Below are positions 26,954-35,264 of a DNA stretch of 64,000 bases, piece by piece. Below the pieces are notes generated by a model. It had not been told where the DNA came from. It ran no database searches and saw only the letters and a program-made list of their open reading frames with translations. The DNA is from Lentzea jiangxiensis (GTDB taxonomy: Bacteria > Actinomycetota > Actinomycetes > Mycobacteriales > Pseudonocardiaceae): assembly GCF_900104175.1 (NCBI RefSeq), contig NZ_FNIX01000001.1, positions 633,975 to 697,974 on the forward strand. The letters run 5' to 3'. A program made the translations under genes and the position numbers. The first letter of the stretch is position 1. The number at the start of each line of letters is the position of its first letter.

Positions 26954-27429
26954 CGCAGCACCTTCAGCGCGTCGAGGTCGAAGTCGGCGGGGGCGGCGGG
27001 AAGCGCGGCCTCGGTGAGGAACAACGCCTGCGGCACGACGGCACCCAGCTCGGCGAGCACGGGTCGCAGGTGGACCTCGACGGCCAGCGCGTGCCTGTCG
27101 GCCGCGGCGATCTGGAGCGGGACGACGAGCTTGCCCTTCAGCCAGCCCGGTGGCGCCTGGTCCAGCACGGCCTTCAGCAGGCCGGTGTACGCGGCCTTGT
27201 ACGTGGGCGTGGCGACCACGAGGGCGTCGGCCTGCCCGAGCGCCTGCAGCGCGGCCTTGATCGTGTCCGGTTCGGTGAACACGGCGGGAGCCAGTTCCGC
27301 CGCCTCGACGACGGGCCCTTCGACGGGCACGCCCAGCGTCGCGGCGAGCGCCTCGCGCAGGGCCAGGGCCGCCTGCAGCGTGCGCGAGGCGGGCCGCGGG
27401 TTGCCGACCAGAACACCGATCTGCGTCAT
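26950..27429 (-). CDS. NAD(P)H-dependent FMN reductase (SsuE/flavodoxin-like)
   Basis: A 159-residue NADPH-dependent FMN reductase. It starts with MTQIGVLVGNPRPASRT, the phosphate-binding loop of the flavodoxin-like fold. It continues with ADALVVATPTYKAAYTGLLKAVLDQAPPGWLKGKLVVPLQIA, the FMN contact and dimer region typical of SsuE-like enzymes. It is translationally coupled to the next gene, a split-barrel flavin reductase. Together with the SsuD-like enzyme this suggests a complete two-component monooxygenase system, split across two transcripts. Confidence 0.88.
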   Translation of the reverse strand: MTQIGVLVGNPRPASRTLQAALALREALAATLGVPVEGPVVEAAELAPAVFTEPDTIKAALQALGQADALVVATPTYKAAYTGLLKAVLDQAPPGWLKGKLVVPLQIAAADRHALAVEVHLRPVLAELGAVVPQALFLTEAALPAAPADFDLDALKVLR

Positions 27430-27485
27430 GCTCCCAGCACAGCCGCAGCGCAGGGGACCGTCAACCCGCGTCCACCACGCGAGAA

Positions 27486-29141
27486 CTACTTGACGGCCTC
27501 TGCCGCCGAGCGGCCCGCGACGCGCCCGGAGAACAGGCAGCCGCCGAGGAACGTGCCCTCCAGCGCCCGGTAGCCGTGCACGCCACCGCCGCCGAACCCC
27601 GCGGCCTCCCCGGCGGCGTAGAGCCCCGGCAGCACCTGGCCGGAGGTGTCGAGCACCCGCGACGACAGGTCGGTGTGCAGGCCGCCCAGCGTCTTGCGGG
27701 TGATCACCGAGAGCCGCACGGCGATCAGCGGACCGGCCTTCGGGTCGAGCAGCCGGTGCGGCTCGACGACCCGGATGAGCTTGTCGGTGAGGAACTGCCG
27801 CGCCGAGCGGATCGCGTTGACCTGCATGTCCTTGCTCAGCCCCGCGGTGACCTGGCGGTCGCGCTCGACGATCGTCCTCTCGAGCTCGGCGGCGTCGATC
27901 CTGCCGTCGCCGGTGAGGGCGTTCATGCCGCGGGCGAGGTCCGCGACCGTGCGTGCCTGGATGAACTCCTCGGACCTCCGCGCGAACGCCTCGACCGGCG
28001 CGACCGCGCCCGGCAGCGCGCGCTTGAGGACCGCCCTCGTGTCCTTGCCCGTCAGGTCCGGGTTCTGCTCGGAGCCCGACAGCGCGAACTCCTTGCCGAT
28101 GATCTTCTTGTTCAGCACGAACCACGAGTGCTCGTGGCCGTGGGTGGTGATGTGCTGCAACGCGCCCAGCGCGTCGAAGCCGGGGAACAGCGGGATCGGC
28201 AGGCGCCTGCCGTCGGCGTCGAGCCACAGCGGCGACGGGCCGGGCAGGATGCGGATGCCGTGCCGCGACCAGACCGGCGCGTAGTTCGCGATGCCCTCGG
28301 GGTAGTGCCACATGCGGTCGGCGTTGATGATCGCGCCGCCGGCCTTCTGGGTGATCTCCATCATCGAGCCGTCGACGAAGTCGGGCACGCCCGCGAGCAT
28401 GAACTTCGGCGGCGTGCCCATCCGCTCGGGCCAGTTCCTGCGCACCAGGTCGTGGTTGCCGCCGATGCCGCCGGACGTGACGACCACGGCCTGCGCGCTG
28501 AGCGAGAACTCACCGGCGACCGTGCGCGAGCTCGGTTCGGCCCTGCCGTTCGACGACGGCTCCAGCACGTCACCGGACACGCCGTCGCACACGCCGTCGG
28601 TGACGTTGAGGCTCGTGACCTTGTGGCGGAACTTGAGCGTGACGAGCCCCTTGGCGACGCCTTCCCGCACCCGCCGCTCGAACGGCTCGACGATGCCGGG
28701 CCCGGTGCCCCACGTGACGTGGAAGCGCGGCACCGAGTTGCCGTGCCCGTCGGCCAGGTAGCCGCCGCGCTCGGCCCACTGCACGAACGGGAACCAGCGG
28801 ACCCCCATGTTGTGCAGCCAGGAGCGCTTCTCGCCGGCGGCGAAGTCCACATAGGCCTGTGCCCACAGCCGTGGCCAGTGGTCCTCGTCCCGGTCGAACG
28901 CCGCCGAGCCCATCCAGTCCTGCAAGGCCAGGTCGTGCGAGTCCTTGACCCGCAGCCTGCGCTGCTCGGGGGTGTCCACCATGAACAACCCGCCGAACGA
29001 CCACCACGCCTGGCCGCCGAGCGACGCCTCCGGCTCCTGGTCGAGGAGGATGACCTTGCGGCCCGCGTCCGCGAGCTCTGCGGTCGCGACGAGACCTGCG
29101 AGGCCCGCGCCGACGACGATGACATCCGCGTCATGTGCCAT
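27486..29141 (-). CDS. FAD-dependent dehydrogenase (fumarate reductase/ketosteroid dehydrogenase flavoprotein family)
   Basis: A 551-residue flavoprotein. The N-terminal FAD site is DADVIVVGAGLAGLVATAELADAGRKVILLDQ, followed by EASLGGQAWWSFGGLF. The C-terminal FAD/substrate site is TRKTLGGLHTDLSSRVLDTSGQVLPGLYAAGEAAGFGGGGVHGYRALEGTFLGGCLFSGRVAG. This is the 'FAD-binding dehydrogenase' group related to fumarate reductase and 3-ketosteroid dehydrogenases, with mostly unknown substrates. Start ATG 29141. It is divergent from the DUF6098-like gene, with the structured intergenic region between them, and ends 56 bp before the start of the FMN reductase gene that follows it on the same strand. Confidence 0.88.
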   Translation of the reverse strand: MAHDADVIVVGAGLAGLVATAELADAGRKVILLDQEPEASLGGQAWWSFGGLFMVDTPEQRRLRVKDSHDLALQDWMGSAAFDRDEDHWPRLWAQAYVDFAAGEKRSWLHNMGVRWFPFVQWAERGGYLADGHGNSVPRFHVTWGTGPGIVEPFERRVREGVAKGLVTLKFRHKVTSLNVTDGVCDGVSGDVLEPSSNGRAEPSSRTVAGEFSLSAQAVVVTSGGIGGNHDLVRRNWPERMGTPPKFMLAGVPDFVDGSMMEITQKAGGAIINADRMWHYPEGIANYAPVWSRHGIRILPGPSPLWLDADGRRLPIPLFPGFDALGALQHITTHGHEHSWFVLNKKIIGKEFALSGSEQNPDLTGKDTRAVLKRALPGAVAPVEAFARRSEEFIQARTVADLARGMNALTGDGRIDAAELERTIVERDRQVTAGLSKDMQVNAIRSARQFLTDKLIRVVEPHRLLDPKAGPLIAVRLSVITRKTLGGLHTDLSSRVLDTSGQVLPGLYAAGEAAGFGGGGVHGYRALEGTFLGGCLFSGRVAGRSAAEAVK

Positions 29142-29320
29142 CGGGCGAGTCTAGATCGACCGCTGGTCACGCACGAGACCTGAGTCAATTTCACTTTCTG
29201 GGGAGCGCCCGACGTCGTTCGACCCGCCCGACCGGCGTGGACACCGGTGCGCGGCCTTGAGGGGTGCCGCCGACCGCCACTACCGGTGAGGGGGGTTTCC
29301 GGAGTGCCGGTCGACGGCGG

Positions 29321-29417
29321 GTTGGCCGCCGCGCGAGCACGCGCGCCTGCGGAAGGGCATTTCCGACCTGGGGGTGTCGGATCGCCCCGGCGCGCAGCTC
29401 GAGCGCCGGCGGCCAAC
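29321..29417. ncRNA. Candidate structured RNA element (nested stems)
   Basis: Within the 383-bp gap 29142-29524 a 97-nt segment folds symmetrically. GTTGGCCGCCG (29321-29331) pairs with CGGCGGCCAAC (29407-29417), GAGC with GCTC (29335/29397), GCGCGCC with GGCGCGC (29341/29389), and CCGAC with GTCGG (29363/29376) around an 8-nt loop. That is about 27 nested Watson-Crick pairs. It could be a small RNA, an attenuator or a DNA cruciform; strand and role are unknown. The high GC of the region makes chance stems easier, so confidence is limited. No coding signal was seen in the rest of the gap. Confidence 0.35.
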
Positions 29418-29480
29418 CACTTGTTGAACGTACAACCGGTCTGCTGTGTTCCGGTCGGCTTTCACTGTGACCAGGCTCAA

Positions 29481-29517
29481 TTCCTTCAGGTTTCCTTCAG
29501 GTTCGGCCGGGTAGGTC
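29481..29517 (+). promoter_or_regulatory. Tandem 11-bp direct repeat and leaderless promoter
   Basis: TTCCTTCAGGT occurs twice head-to-tail (29481-29491 and 29492-29502). One-helical-turn spacing is the usual layout of OmpR-type regulator sites. The repeats cover the -35 position relative to TAGGTC (29512-29517), which lies 7 nt before GTG 29525. Confidence 0.45.
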
Positions 29518-29524
29518 ACCAGGC

Positions 29525-29968
29525 GTGACAGATGAACTCCCCACGATCACGAGCATCGCCGAGCTGGTCGGCTACGTGGGAGACGACGTCTACGTGCGGT
29601 GGTCGAAAGGCCCGGGCGTGGACGCCGCCTCGACGTCGCGCGACTCGCTGACCGGCGTGGAACTGCCCGGCCTCTCGGCGAGCCCGCTGCGGATCGAACC
29701 GTGGTGGGCCGACCGCTCCCACGAGCTGTGGGTGGCGCGCCGCCTGTTCGACTACCGGCACCTGCGCGACCTGCGCGGGTCCGACGTGCGCGCCTGGGTG
29801 CTCCGGGGCGACGAGGTGGGCAGGGGACCGGACAACGAGCCGCTGGTCCGCTGCCTCGAACCCCTGGCGTGGGTGGCCGACGAGGCGCTGCTCGAGTGCG
29901 AGGAACTGGTCAACGCGCAGCACTCCGAGGAGTGGGGGTCGCTCGACCGCTCTAGCTCAGGTCGCTGA
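29525..29968 (+). CDS. DUF6098-like protein of unknown function
   Basis: A 147-residue soluble protein. Visible conserved-looking blocks are DDVYVRWSKGPGVD, the internal DSLTGVELPGLSASPLRIEPWW, and VARRLFDYRHL. This matches my memory of a small actinobacterial family annotated as DUF6098, with no known function. No signal peptide. The GTG start is preceded by a leaderless -10 box and a tandem repeat. Its 3' end overlaps the convergent coiled-coil gene by 17 bp. Confidence 0.75.
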   Translation: MTDELPTITSIAELVGYVGDDVYVRWSKGPGVDAASTSRDSLTGVELPGLSASPLRIEPWWADRSHELWVARRLFDYRHLRDLRGSDVRAWVLRGDEVGRGPDNEPLVRCLEPLAWVADEALLECEELVNAQHSEEWGSLDRSSSGR

Positions 29969-30641
29969 GCTTGCGCTCCGCGGCCTTGCGGGTCTTCTCG
30001 GCGGCCGCGGTGATCCGCTTGGCGTCCTCCAGCCGTTCCGCTGCCCGGTCGAACGCCCGCTGTGCCGCCAGCTGGTCGGCCTGGGCCTCCCCGAGGGCCT
30101 GCTCGGCCTCGTCCAGCGCCTGCTGCGCCTCGGCCCGCTTCTTCTCCTGCCGCTCGCGCCGCTTGCGCGCCAGGGCGTCCTCGCCGTCGTCCGACGGCGG
30201 TTCGGGGACGGGGAGGGCGAACCCGAACCCGGAGTACTCCAGCGGCTTGGTGAGGTGCCCCGCCCGCACCTGCGCGGCGGACTCCGGGTCGGCCATCGCG
30301 GCCGTCAGCGTGTTGCGCACCTGCGTGACGGCGTCGTCCGCGAGCGGGCCGGTGAGCTCCAGGGTGCGGTAGACCAGGGCCTCCACGAGCTCCTTGCGCT
30401 TGCGACCCAGCTCCCGCATGGTCAGCTGCGCCGTGGAGAGCCCCAGTGCCTCCTCCAGCCCCTCGGGGGCGTCGCGCACCAGCCGGTTGACCGCCCAGGC
30501 GCTCACGGTCGGCTTGCGCAGGTCGGCGATGGCCTTCGCGAGGTCCTTGTCGTCGGTCTGCTTGGCCGCGGCGTTGCGGGCCGCGGTGAACTCCTTCGGG
30601 GGCAGTCCGTAGAGCTCGTCGGCGACCGGCTTCAGGTCCAT
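29952..30641 (-). CDS. Coiled-coil protein of unknown function
   Basis: A 229-residue soluble protein. The N-terminal half (MDLKPVADELYGLPPKEFTAARNAAAK, then TVSAWAVNRLVRDAPEG) is a conserved-looking helical domain. The C-terminal ~80 residues (from RKRRERQEKKRAEAQ to the end) are a long highly charged Ala/Glu/Arg coiled coil. The frame is open further upstream, but ATG 30641 begins the conserved part. I recall similar actinobacterial hypothetical proteins; no function is known. Confidence 0.75.
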   Translation of the reverse strand: MDLKPVADELYGLPPKEFTAARNAAAKQTDDKDLAKAIADLRKPTVSAWAVNRLVRDAPEGLEEALGLSTAQLTMRELGRKRKELVEALVYRTLELTGPLADDAVTQVRNTLTAAMADPESAAQVRAGHLTKPLEYSGFGFALPVPEPPSDDGEDALARKRRERQEKKRAEAQQALDEAEQALGEAQADQLAAQRAFDRAAERLEDAKRITAAAEKTRKAAERKLSDLS

Positions 30642-30753
30642 GGGCGCAAGGTAGCGCCTGATCAGCTTCCAGTCCCGCGGAACGCTCAACGGGCGGGACG
30701 TCACGTGCGTTGGAGGAACGTGACGCCCGGAACCGGGTGAACAGGACGGGGAG

Positions 30754-31296
30754 ATGCACACCAGGTGGAGATGGGTTCTGTTCGGTCTCGGCGCCGCCGT
30801 GGCCGCGAGCGGACCGATCGCGATGGCGGGCGGTCCGTGGTACGGCTACGTCTTCGGCGGCCTGTGGTGCCTGATGGGCGGCACGGTGGCGTGGCGCAGC
30901 TTCGGCATGGGCACGAAGCTCACGCCGCGGGGCATCACGTCGAACAGCCTGGACCGGCAGACGACGGTCGAGTGGTGCGACGTGCGGGCCGTGGAGCCGG
31001 CCCGGCGCCGGAACCTGGTCTTCTTCCACACCGCCGCCCCGGTCGTCCGGCACGACCGCGGCGCAGAGGTGCTCACCGAGCTGAGCCTGTTGTCGGTCAA
31101 AAAGGACGTGGTGCCCGAACGCACGCGGCGGCACGTGACGGAACTCCAGCAGGCCCTGAAAGCACATCGCGCCGGCTGCCCGAGGTGCGGGGCGACGCCG
31201 AAAGCGGTCGCGGCGGGCCTCGGCCTCGGTGCGAGGGTGCGTTCACGATTGCGTTCGCTATTGCGCGGAAATGGTGGTCGGAGCATCGTCCGGTGA
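30754..31296 (+). CDS. Small membrane protein with PH-like domain
   Basis: A 180-residue protein with two close hydrophobic segments (~7-25 and ~30-47). A beta-rich domain follows (LTPRGITSNSLDRQTTVEWCDVRAVEP, NLVFFHTAAPVV) resembling bacterial PH-type membrane proteins, then a basic C-terminus with a CPRCG pair. ATG 30754 follows GGACGGGG. Function unknown. Divergent from the coiled-coil gene. Confidence 0.65.
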   Translation: MHTRWRWVLFGLGAAVAASGPIAMAGGPWYGYVFGGLWCLMGGTVAWRSFGMGTKLTPRGITSNSLDRQTTVEWCDVRAVEPARRRNLVFFHTAAPVVRHDRGAEVLTELSLLSVKKDVVPERTRRHVTELQQALKAHRAGCPRCGATPKAVAAGLGLGARVRSRLRSLLRGNGGRSIVR

Positions 31297-31329
31297 CGGG
31301 ATCCTGTTACACGGCAACACCGTTCACCG

Positions 31330-31375
31330 TTGACAGAGGCTTGACATTCCCCTCCATCAGCCCTTGACTGGAGGG
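31330..31375 (+). promoter_or_regulatory. Repeated TTGAC boxes and a hairpin upstream of the subtilase gene
   Basis: TTGACA at 31330 and 31341 and TTGACT at 31364 recur at 11- and 23-bp steps, any of which could be a -35 box. CCCTCCA (31350-31356) pairs with TGGAGGG (31369-31375). It could end the preceding gene or regulate the subtilase. No convincing -10 was found. In the rest of the 251-bp gap 31297-31547 only a small GTGCT-TCGG-AGCAC hairpin near 31505-31518 stands out. Confidence 0.35.
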
Positions 31376-31547
31376 CATCTGCTCGTTCCACGGCGTAAAA
31401 GAAACGCGCAGCACCAAAACCCTGCTCGGACAAGCCGCTGAACAGTCCAATGTGGATATGAAGAATGCTCCGGGCAGACGATTGCCCCTCGTCAGGTGAA
31501 GAGATGTGCTTCGGAGCACTCTTTACCCCACGAAGGGCACATGCGCC

Positions 31548-34500
31548 GTGAAGAACTGGAGACGCCGCACCGGAACGGTCTTGCTGACCGCGGTGTTGGG
31601 CACTACCGGGATCGGCTTCGCCGCCACCCCTGCCATCGCGCAGAACGCTCCTCAGGAGCAGCCGGCCGCTGACAAGCAGCTGGACAAGAAGGACCGCGAG
31701 CTCGTCGACCAGGCCGCCCGCGAGGGCAAGCCGACCGTCGACCTGCTGGTCGCCGCCGAAGACGGCAAGACCGACGCCGCCGTCGCGGAGCTCAAGGCGC
31801 TCGGCGCCACGGTCCAGAAGACCGAGAAGGACGTCGACTACGTCAAGGTGACCATTCCGCGCGACAACGCGGAGAAGGCCGCCAAGCTGGCCTCGGTCAG
31901 CACCGTGGACGTCGACGGGCTGATCGCGCTCGACGACCCGCGTCCGCAGGGCATGGAGCAGCCGGCCCCGCAGAAGGCGCCGGACGCGAAGACCCCGCGC
32001 ACGAACCCGTACATGCCGACGCAGGACACGCAGGCGGCGCAGTTCGCCACCGCGCACCCGAAGTGGGACGGCCGCGGCACCACGATCGCCGTGATCGACT
32101 CCGGCATCGACCTCGACACCCCGGCCCTGCAGACCACCAGCACCGGTGAGCGCAAGATCATCGACTGGTACAACGCGAACGCCACGAACTCCGGCGACGG
32201 CACCTGGGTCTCGATGACCAAGACCGGCGTCACCGGCAAGTTCACCAACGGCGGCCGCGAGTGGACCGCGCCGGCCACCGGCGGCCCGTACTCGTTCGGC
32301 CTCTTCCGCGAGACCGCGGGCGACCTGAACCTCTCGAACAGCGAGACCGGCGGCGACATCAACCGCGACGGTGACCGCGTCGACTCCTTCGGTGTCATCC
32401 AGGACATCACGACGAAGGAAGTCTTCGTCGACACCGACGGCGACGGCAACTTCACCAACAACAAGCGCATGATCGACTACAAGGTCAAGCAGGACGTCGG
32501 CTTCTTCGGCACCGACAACCCCGCGACCCCCGTCGTCGACCGCGTCGCGTTCGTCGTGCAGACCGACCGCTCGGTCTACGACAACGCGGGCACCCCGTAC
32601 GTCAACCTGGGCATCTCGGGCGCCGCGCACGGCACCCACGTCGCCGGCATCACCGCCGCGCACAAGATGTTCGACGGCAAGATGGCCGGTGCCGCGCCCG
32701 GCGCGAAGCTGATCGCCATCAAGGCCTGCCTCTCCACGCCGTCCTGCACCAGCTCCGGCCTCATCGACGGTGTCCTCTACGCCGCGCGCAACGGCGCCGA
32801 CGTCGTGAACATCTCCATCGGTGGCCTCCCGGCGCTCAACGACGGCAACAACGCGCGCGCCGAGCTCTACAACCGCACCATCGACGAGTACAACGTCCAG
32901 CTGTTCATCTCGGCGGGCAACTCGGGTGCGGGCGCCAACACCGTCGGTGACCCGTCGGTCGCCACGAACGCAGTGAGCGTCGGCTCGTACATCACCAAGG
33001 AGACCTGGCTCTCCAACTACGGCTCGAAGACCGCGCAGAAGCAGAACCTGCACGGCTTCTCGTCGCGCGGCCCGGCCGAGGACGGCGGCTTCAAGCCGAA
33101 CATCGTCGCGCCCGGCTCGGCGATCTCCACCACGCCGCGCTGGCAGCCGGGTGGCCCCGTGACGGGCACCTACACCCTCCCCGCCGGCTACTCGCAGTTC
33201 AACGGCACCTCGATGGCCGCCCCGCAGGCGACCGGTGCCGCGGCTCTCCTCGTGAGCGCCTACAAGGCCACGCACAACGGCCAGCGCCCGACCAGCGCCG
33301 AGCTGCGCTACGCGATCCAGCGCAGCGCGAGCTTCGTGAGCACCCTCGGCGCCTACGAGCAGGGTGCCGGTCTGTTCAACACCAACGCCGCGTGGTCGCT
33401 GCTGGACAAGCACTCCACGCCGGACAAGGTCACCACGGCCGTCCCGGTCAACACCGTCCTCAGCGGCCTGCTGGCCACCCCGGGCGTCGGTGTCGGCATC
33501 CACGACCGCGAGGGCGTGACTGCGGGCCAGGAGTACACCCGCACCTACACCCTGACCCGCACGACGGGCCACGACGACGAGACGTACAACGTGTCGTGGA
33601 AGGGCAACGACGGCACGTTCACGGCGGCGAAGAAGGTCCGCCTGCCGCTGAACACGCCTGTGCTGTTCCCGGTCAAGGTCAAGGCCAAGACGGCGGGCGT
33701 GCACAGCGCCGTGCTGCAGCTCGACAACCCGGAGACCCCCGGCGTCGACGTGCAGACGCTGAACGCGGTCTTCGCGGCGGAGAACTTCAACGCCGCCAAC
33801 AAGTTCTCGGTCACCAAGACGGGCACGATCGCGCGCAACCAGTCGACCAGCCTTTTCGTGAACGTGCCCGCGGGCACGAGCGCGCTGAAGGTCGACATGG
33901 CCGCCGGCGGCGCCGAGGCCGGCAAGGGCCAGGTGCGCTTCCTGCGCTTCACCCCGCAGGGTGTGCCGCTGGACGTGACCAGCTCGACCAACTGCTACAA
34001 CCCGGACGCGGGCGCCGGTTGTGCCGGTGGCACCCCCACCAGCCGCACGGTGGCCAACCCGATGGCCGGTGTGTGGGAGATCGTGGTCGAGGCGCGCCGC
34101 ACCTCCGACGCCGACGTGGCGCCGTACACGGTGACCGCGTCCGTGCTCGGCACGTCGGTCAGCCCGAACCCGGACGTCATCCCGTCCGCGGCCCTCGGCA
34201 CCCCGGTCGAGCGCACCTACACCGTCACGAACACGCAGGCCGTCTTCACCGGCCGGCTCGCGGCGGGTGCGGTCGGCAGCGCGAAGCAGGACCGCCCGAC
34301 CATCGCGAACCTGGAGACCAAGTTCTACGACATCCAGGTCGCGCCGGGCTCGTCGAGCCTCACCGCCACGATCGGCAACACCGCCGACCAGGCCGCCGAC
34401 CTCGACCTGTTCCTGCTGAACTGCACCAGCGGCACGTGCGTCGTCGCCGGTCAGTCGGCTGACGCGGACTCCGAGGAGTCGGCGACCGTCACCAACCCGG

Positions 34501-34781
34501 CAGCGGGTCTGTGGCGCGTCCAGGTGGACGGCTACGCGGTGCCCGCGGGCACCACGGCGTACGACTACTTCGACATCTACACCTCGGCCGCTCTCGGCGC
34601 GCTGACCGTGAGCGACACCAACGCCGACCGCGCCGCCGGTGCGTCGTGGAACGCCAAGGGCGTCATCACGCCGCTGGGTCAGCCCGGTGCCGGCCGCGTG
34701 CTGCGCGGTGAGCTCGAGGTGCGCACGGCGGACGAGAACGTCGTCGGTCGCGGTGCCGTGATCATCCAGGCAGTCAGCTAG
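31548..34781 (+). CDS. Large secreted subtilisin-like protease (S8)
   Basis: A protein of about 1077 residues. Signal peptide 1-31 (VLLTAVLGTTGIGFAATPAIAQ), then a charged propeptide with an I9-like domain at ~60-130. The catalytic domain has Asp184 in IAVIDSGID, His361 in HGTHVAGITA and Ser555 in NGTSMAAPQATGAAAL, with the oxyanion Asn in FISAGNSG. A ~125-residue insertion-rich stretch lies between Asp and His. The C-terminal half (~620-1077) is beta-rich, with two regions resembling pre-peptidase C-terminal domains. GTG 31548 is preceded by GAAGGG and begins the signal peptide; the upstream in-frame ATG/GTG codons do not. It would act outside the cell on proteins. A 13-bp terminator follows. 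Confidence 0.92.
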   Translation: MKNWRRRTGTVLLTAVLGTTGIGFAATPAIAQNAPQEQPAADKQLDKKDRELVDQAAREGKPTVDLLVAAEDGKTDAAVAELKALGATVQKTEKDVDYVKVTIPRDNAEKAAKLASVSTVDVDGLIALDDPRPQGMEQPAPQKAPDAKTPRTNPYMPTQDTQAAQFATAHPKWDGRGTTIAVIDSGIDLDTPALQTTSTGERKIIDWYNANATNSGDGTWVSMTKTGVTGKFTNGGREWTAPATGGPYSFGLFRETAGDLNLSNSETGGDINRDGDRVDSFGVIQDITTKEVFVDTDGDGNFTNNKRMIDYKVKQDVGFFGTDNPATPVVDRVAFVVQTDRSVYDNAGTPYVNLGISGAAHGTHVAGITAAHKMFDGKMAGAAPGAKLIAIKACLSTPSCTSSGLIDGVLYAARNGADVVNISIGGLPALNDGNNARAELYNRTIDEYNVQLFISAGNSGAGANTVGDPSVATNAVSVGSYITKETWLSNYGSKTAQKQNLHGFSSRGPAEDGGFKPNIVAPGSAISTTPRWQPGGPVTGTYTLPAGYSQFNGTSMAAPQATGAAALLVSAYKATHNGQRPTSAELRYAIQRSASFVSTLGAYEQGAGLFNTNAAWSLLDKHSTPDKVTTAVPVNTVLSGLLATPGVGVGIHDREGVTAGQEYTRTYTLTRTTGHDDETYNVSWKGNDGTFTAAKKVRLPLNTPVLFPVKVKAKTAGVHSAVLQLDNPETPGVDVQTLNAVFAAENFNAANKFSVTKTGTIARNQSTSLFVNVPAGTSALKVDMAAGGAEAGKGQVRFLRFTPQGVPLDVTSSTNCYNPDAGAGCAGGTPTSRTVANPMAGVWEIVVEARRTSDADVAPYTVTASVLGTSVSPNPDVIPSAALGTPVERTYTVTNTQAVFTGRLAAGAVGSAKQDRPTIANLETKFYDIQVAPGSSSLTATIGNTADQAADLDLFLLNCTSGTCVVAGQSADADSEESATVTNPAAGLWRVQVDGYAVPAGTTAYDYFDIYTSAALGALTVSDTNADRAAGASWNAKGVITPLGQPGAGRVLRGELEVRTADENVVGRGAVIIQAVS

Positions 34782-34798
34782 CAGTCCGGTAGTGCGCG

Positions 34799-34833
34799 GA
34801 AAGCCCCAGGATCCAAGAGGTCCTGGGGCTTTC
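34799..34833. terminator. Strong bidirectional intrinsic terminator
   Basis: A perfect 13-bp inverted repeat (GAAAGCCCCAGGA at 34799-34811, TCCTGGGGCTTTC at 34821-34833) with a 9-nt loop; the TTTC end gives a short T tail on each strand. It serves the subtilase gene and the convergent lipoprotein gene, touching the latter's stop codon. Confidence 0.85.
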
Positions 34834-35210
34834 TACGGTTCGGGCAGCCTGTTCCCGAGCGGCTCGTCCACGTCCACCTTGGACACGCCGGCGACCAGGT
34901 ACGCGTCTTCCACCTTGTCCACGGGCATTTCGGCGCGCAGGTAGCCGATCCTGGGATCGCGCGACTCGACGGTCGCGCCCAGCTCCGTCAGTGCCTGCTC
35001 GACCTCCTCGTCGCGTCCCGGCTGCACGGAGATCATCAGCGGCACTGTGAGGTGGCCGTCGCGCTTCGCCTGCTCGATCCGGTTCTTGTCCGGTTTGGCC
35101 GATGACACGACAGGCACCTCCGAGGACGACGAGGTCGGCACGAGGGTCCCGTTCGTACCACAGCTGCCGAGAGCCAGCGCGCAAAACGCGACGGCGAGCG
35201 GTCTTCTCAT
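34833..35210 (-). CDS. Lipoprotein resembling a subtilase propeptide (I9-like inhibitor/chaperone candidate)
   Basis: A 125-residue lipoprotein: signal peptide with lipobox ALGSC (Cys17), a Ser/Thr-rich linker, then a ~75-residue domain. That domain aligns without gaps to the propeptide of the convergent subtilase (its residues ~59-131). Shared blocks include LGATV, YxxxxxP, and SxVDVD near the end; about one third of positions are identical by eye. In subtilases this fold acts as an intramolecular chaperone and inhibitor, and free-standing I9 proteins are known inhibitors. A membrane-tethered version next to the protease could protect the producer's surface or help folding. Start ATG 35210. 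No protease domain follows, so it is a complete small gene, not a fragment. Confidence 0.82.
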   Translation of the reverse strand: MRRPLAVAFCALALGSCGTNGTLVPTSSSSEVPVVSSAKPDKNRIEQAKRDGHLTVPLMISVQPGRDEEVEQALTELGATVESRDPRIGYLRAEMPVDKVEDAYLVAGVSKVDVDEPLGNRLPEP

Positions 35211-35264
35211 GCTCGGAGGACGGAACGCCCGCCGCGGGCGGTTGCACCCGATTTTCGAGCGGTC

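Noticed and set aside
30846-33704. A 952-codon minus-strand open frame opposite the subtilase
   Set aside because: Low-complexity Arg/Val/Gly composition, antisense to a protease with an intact triad.
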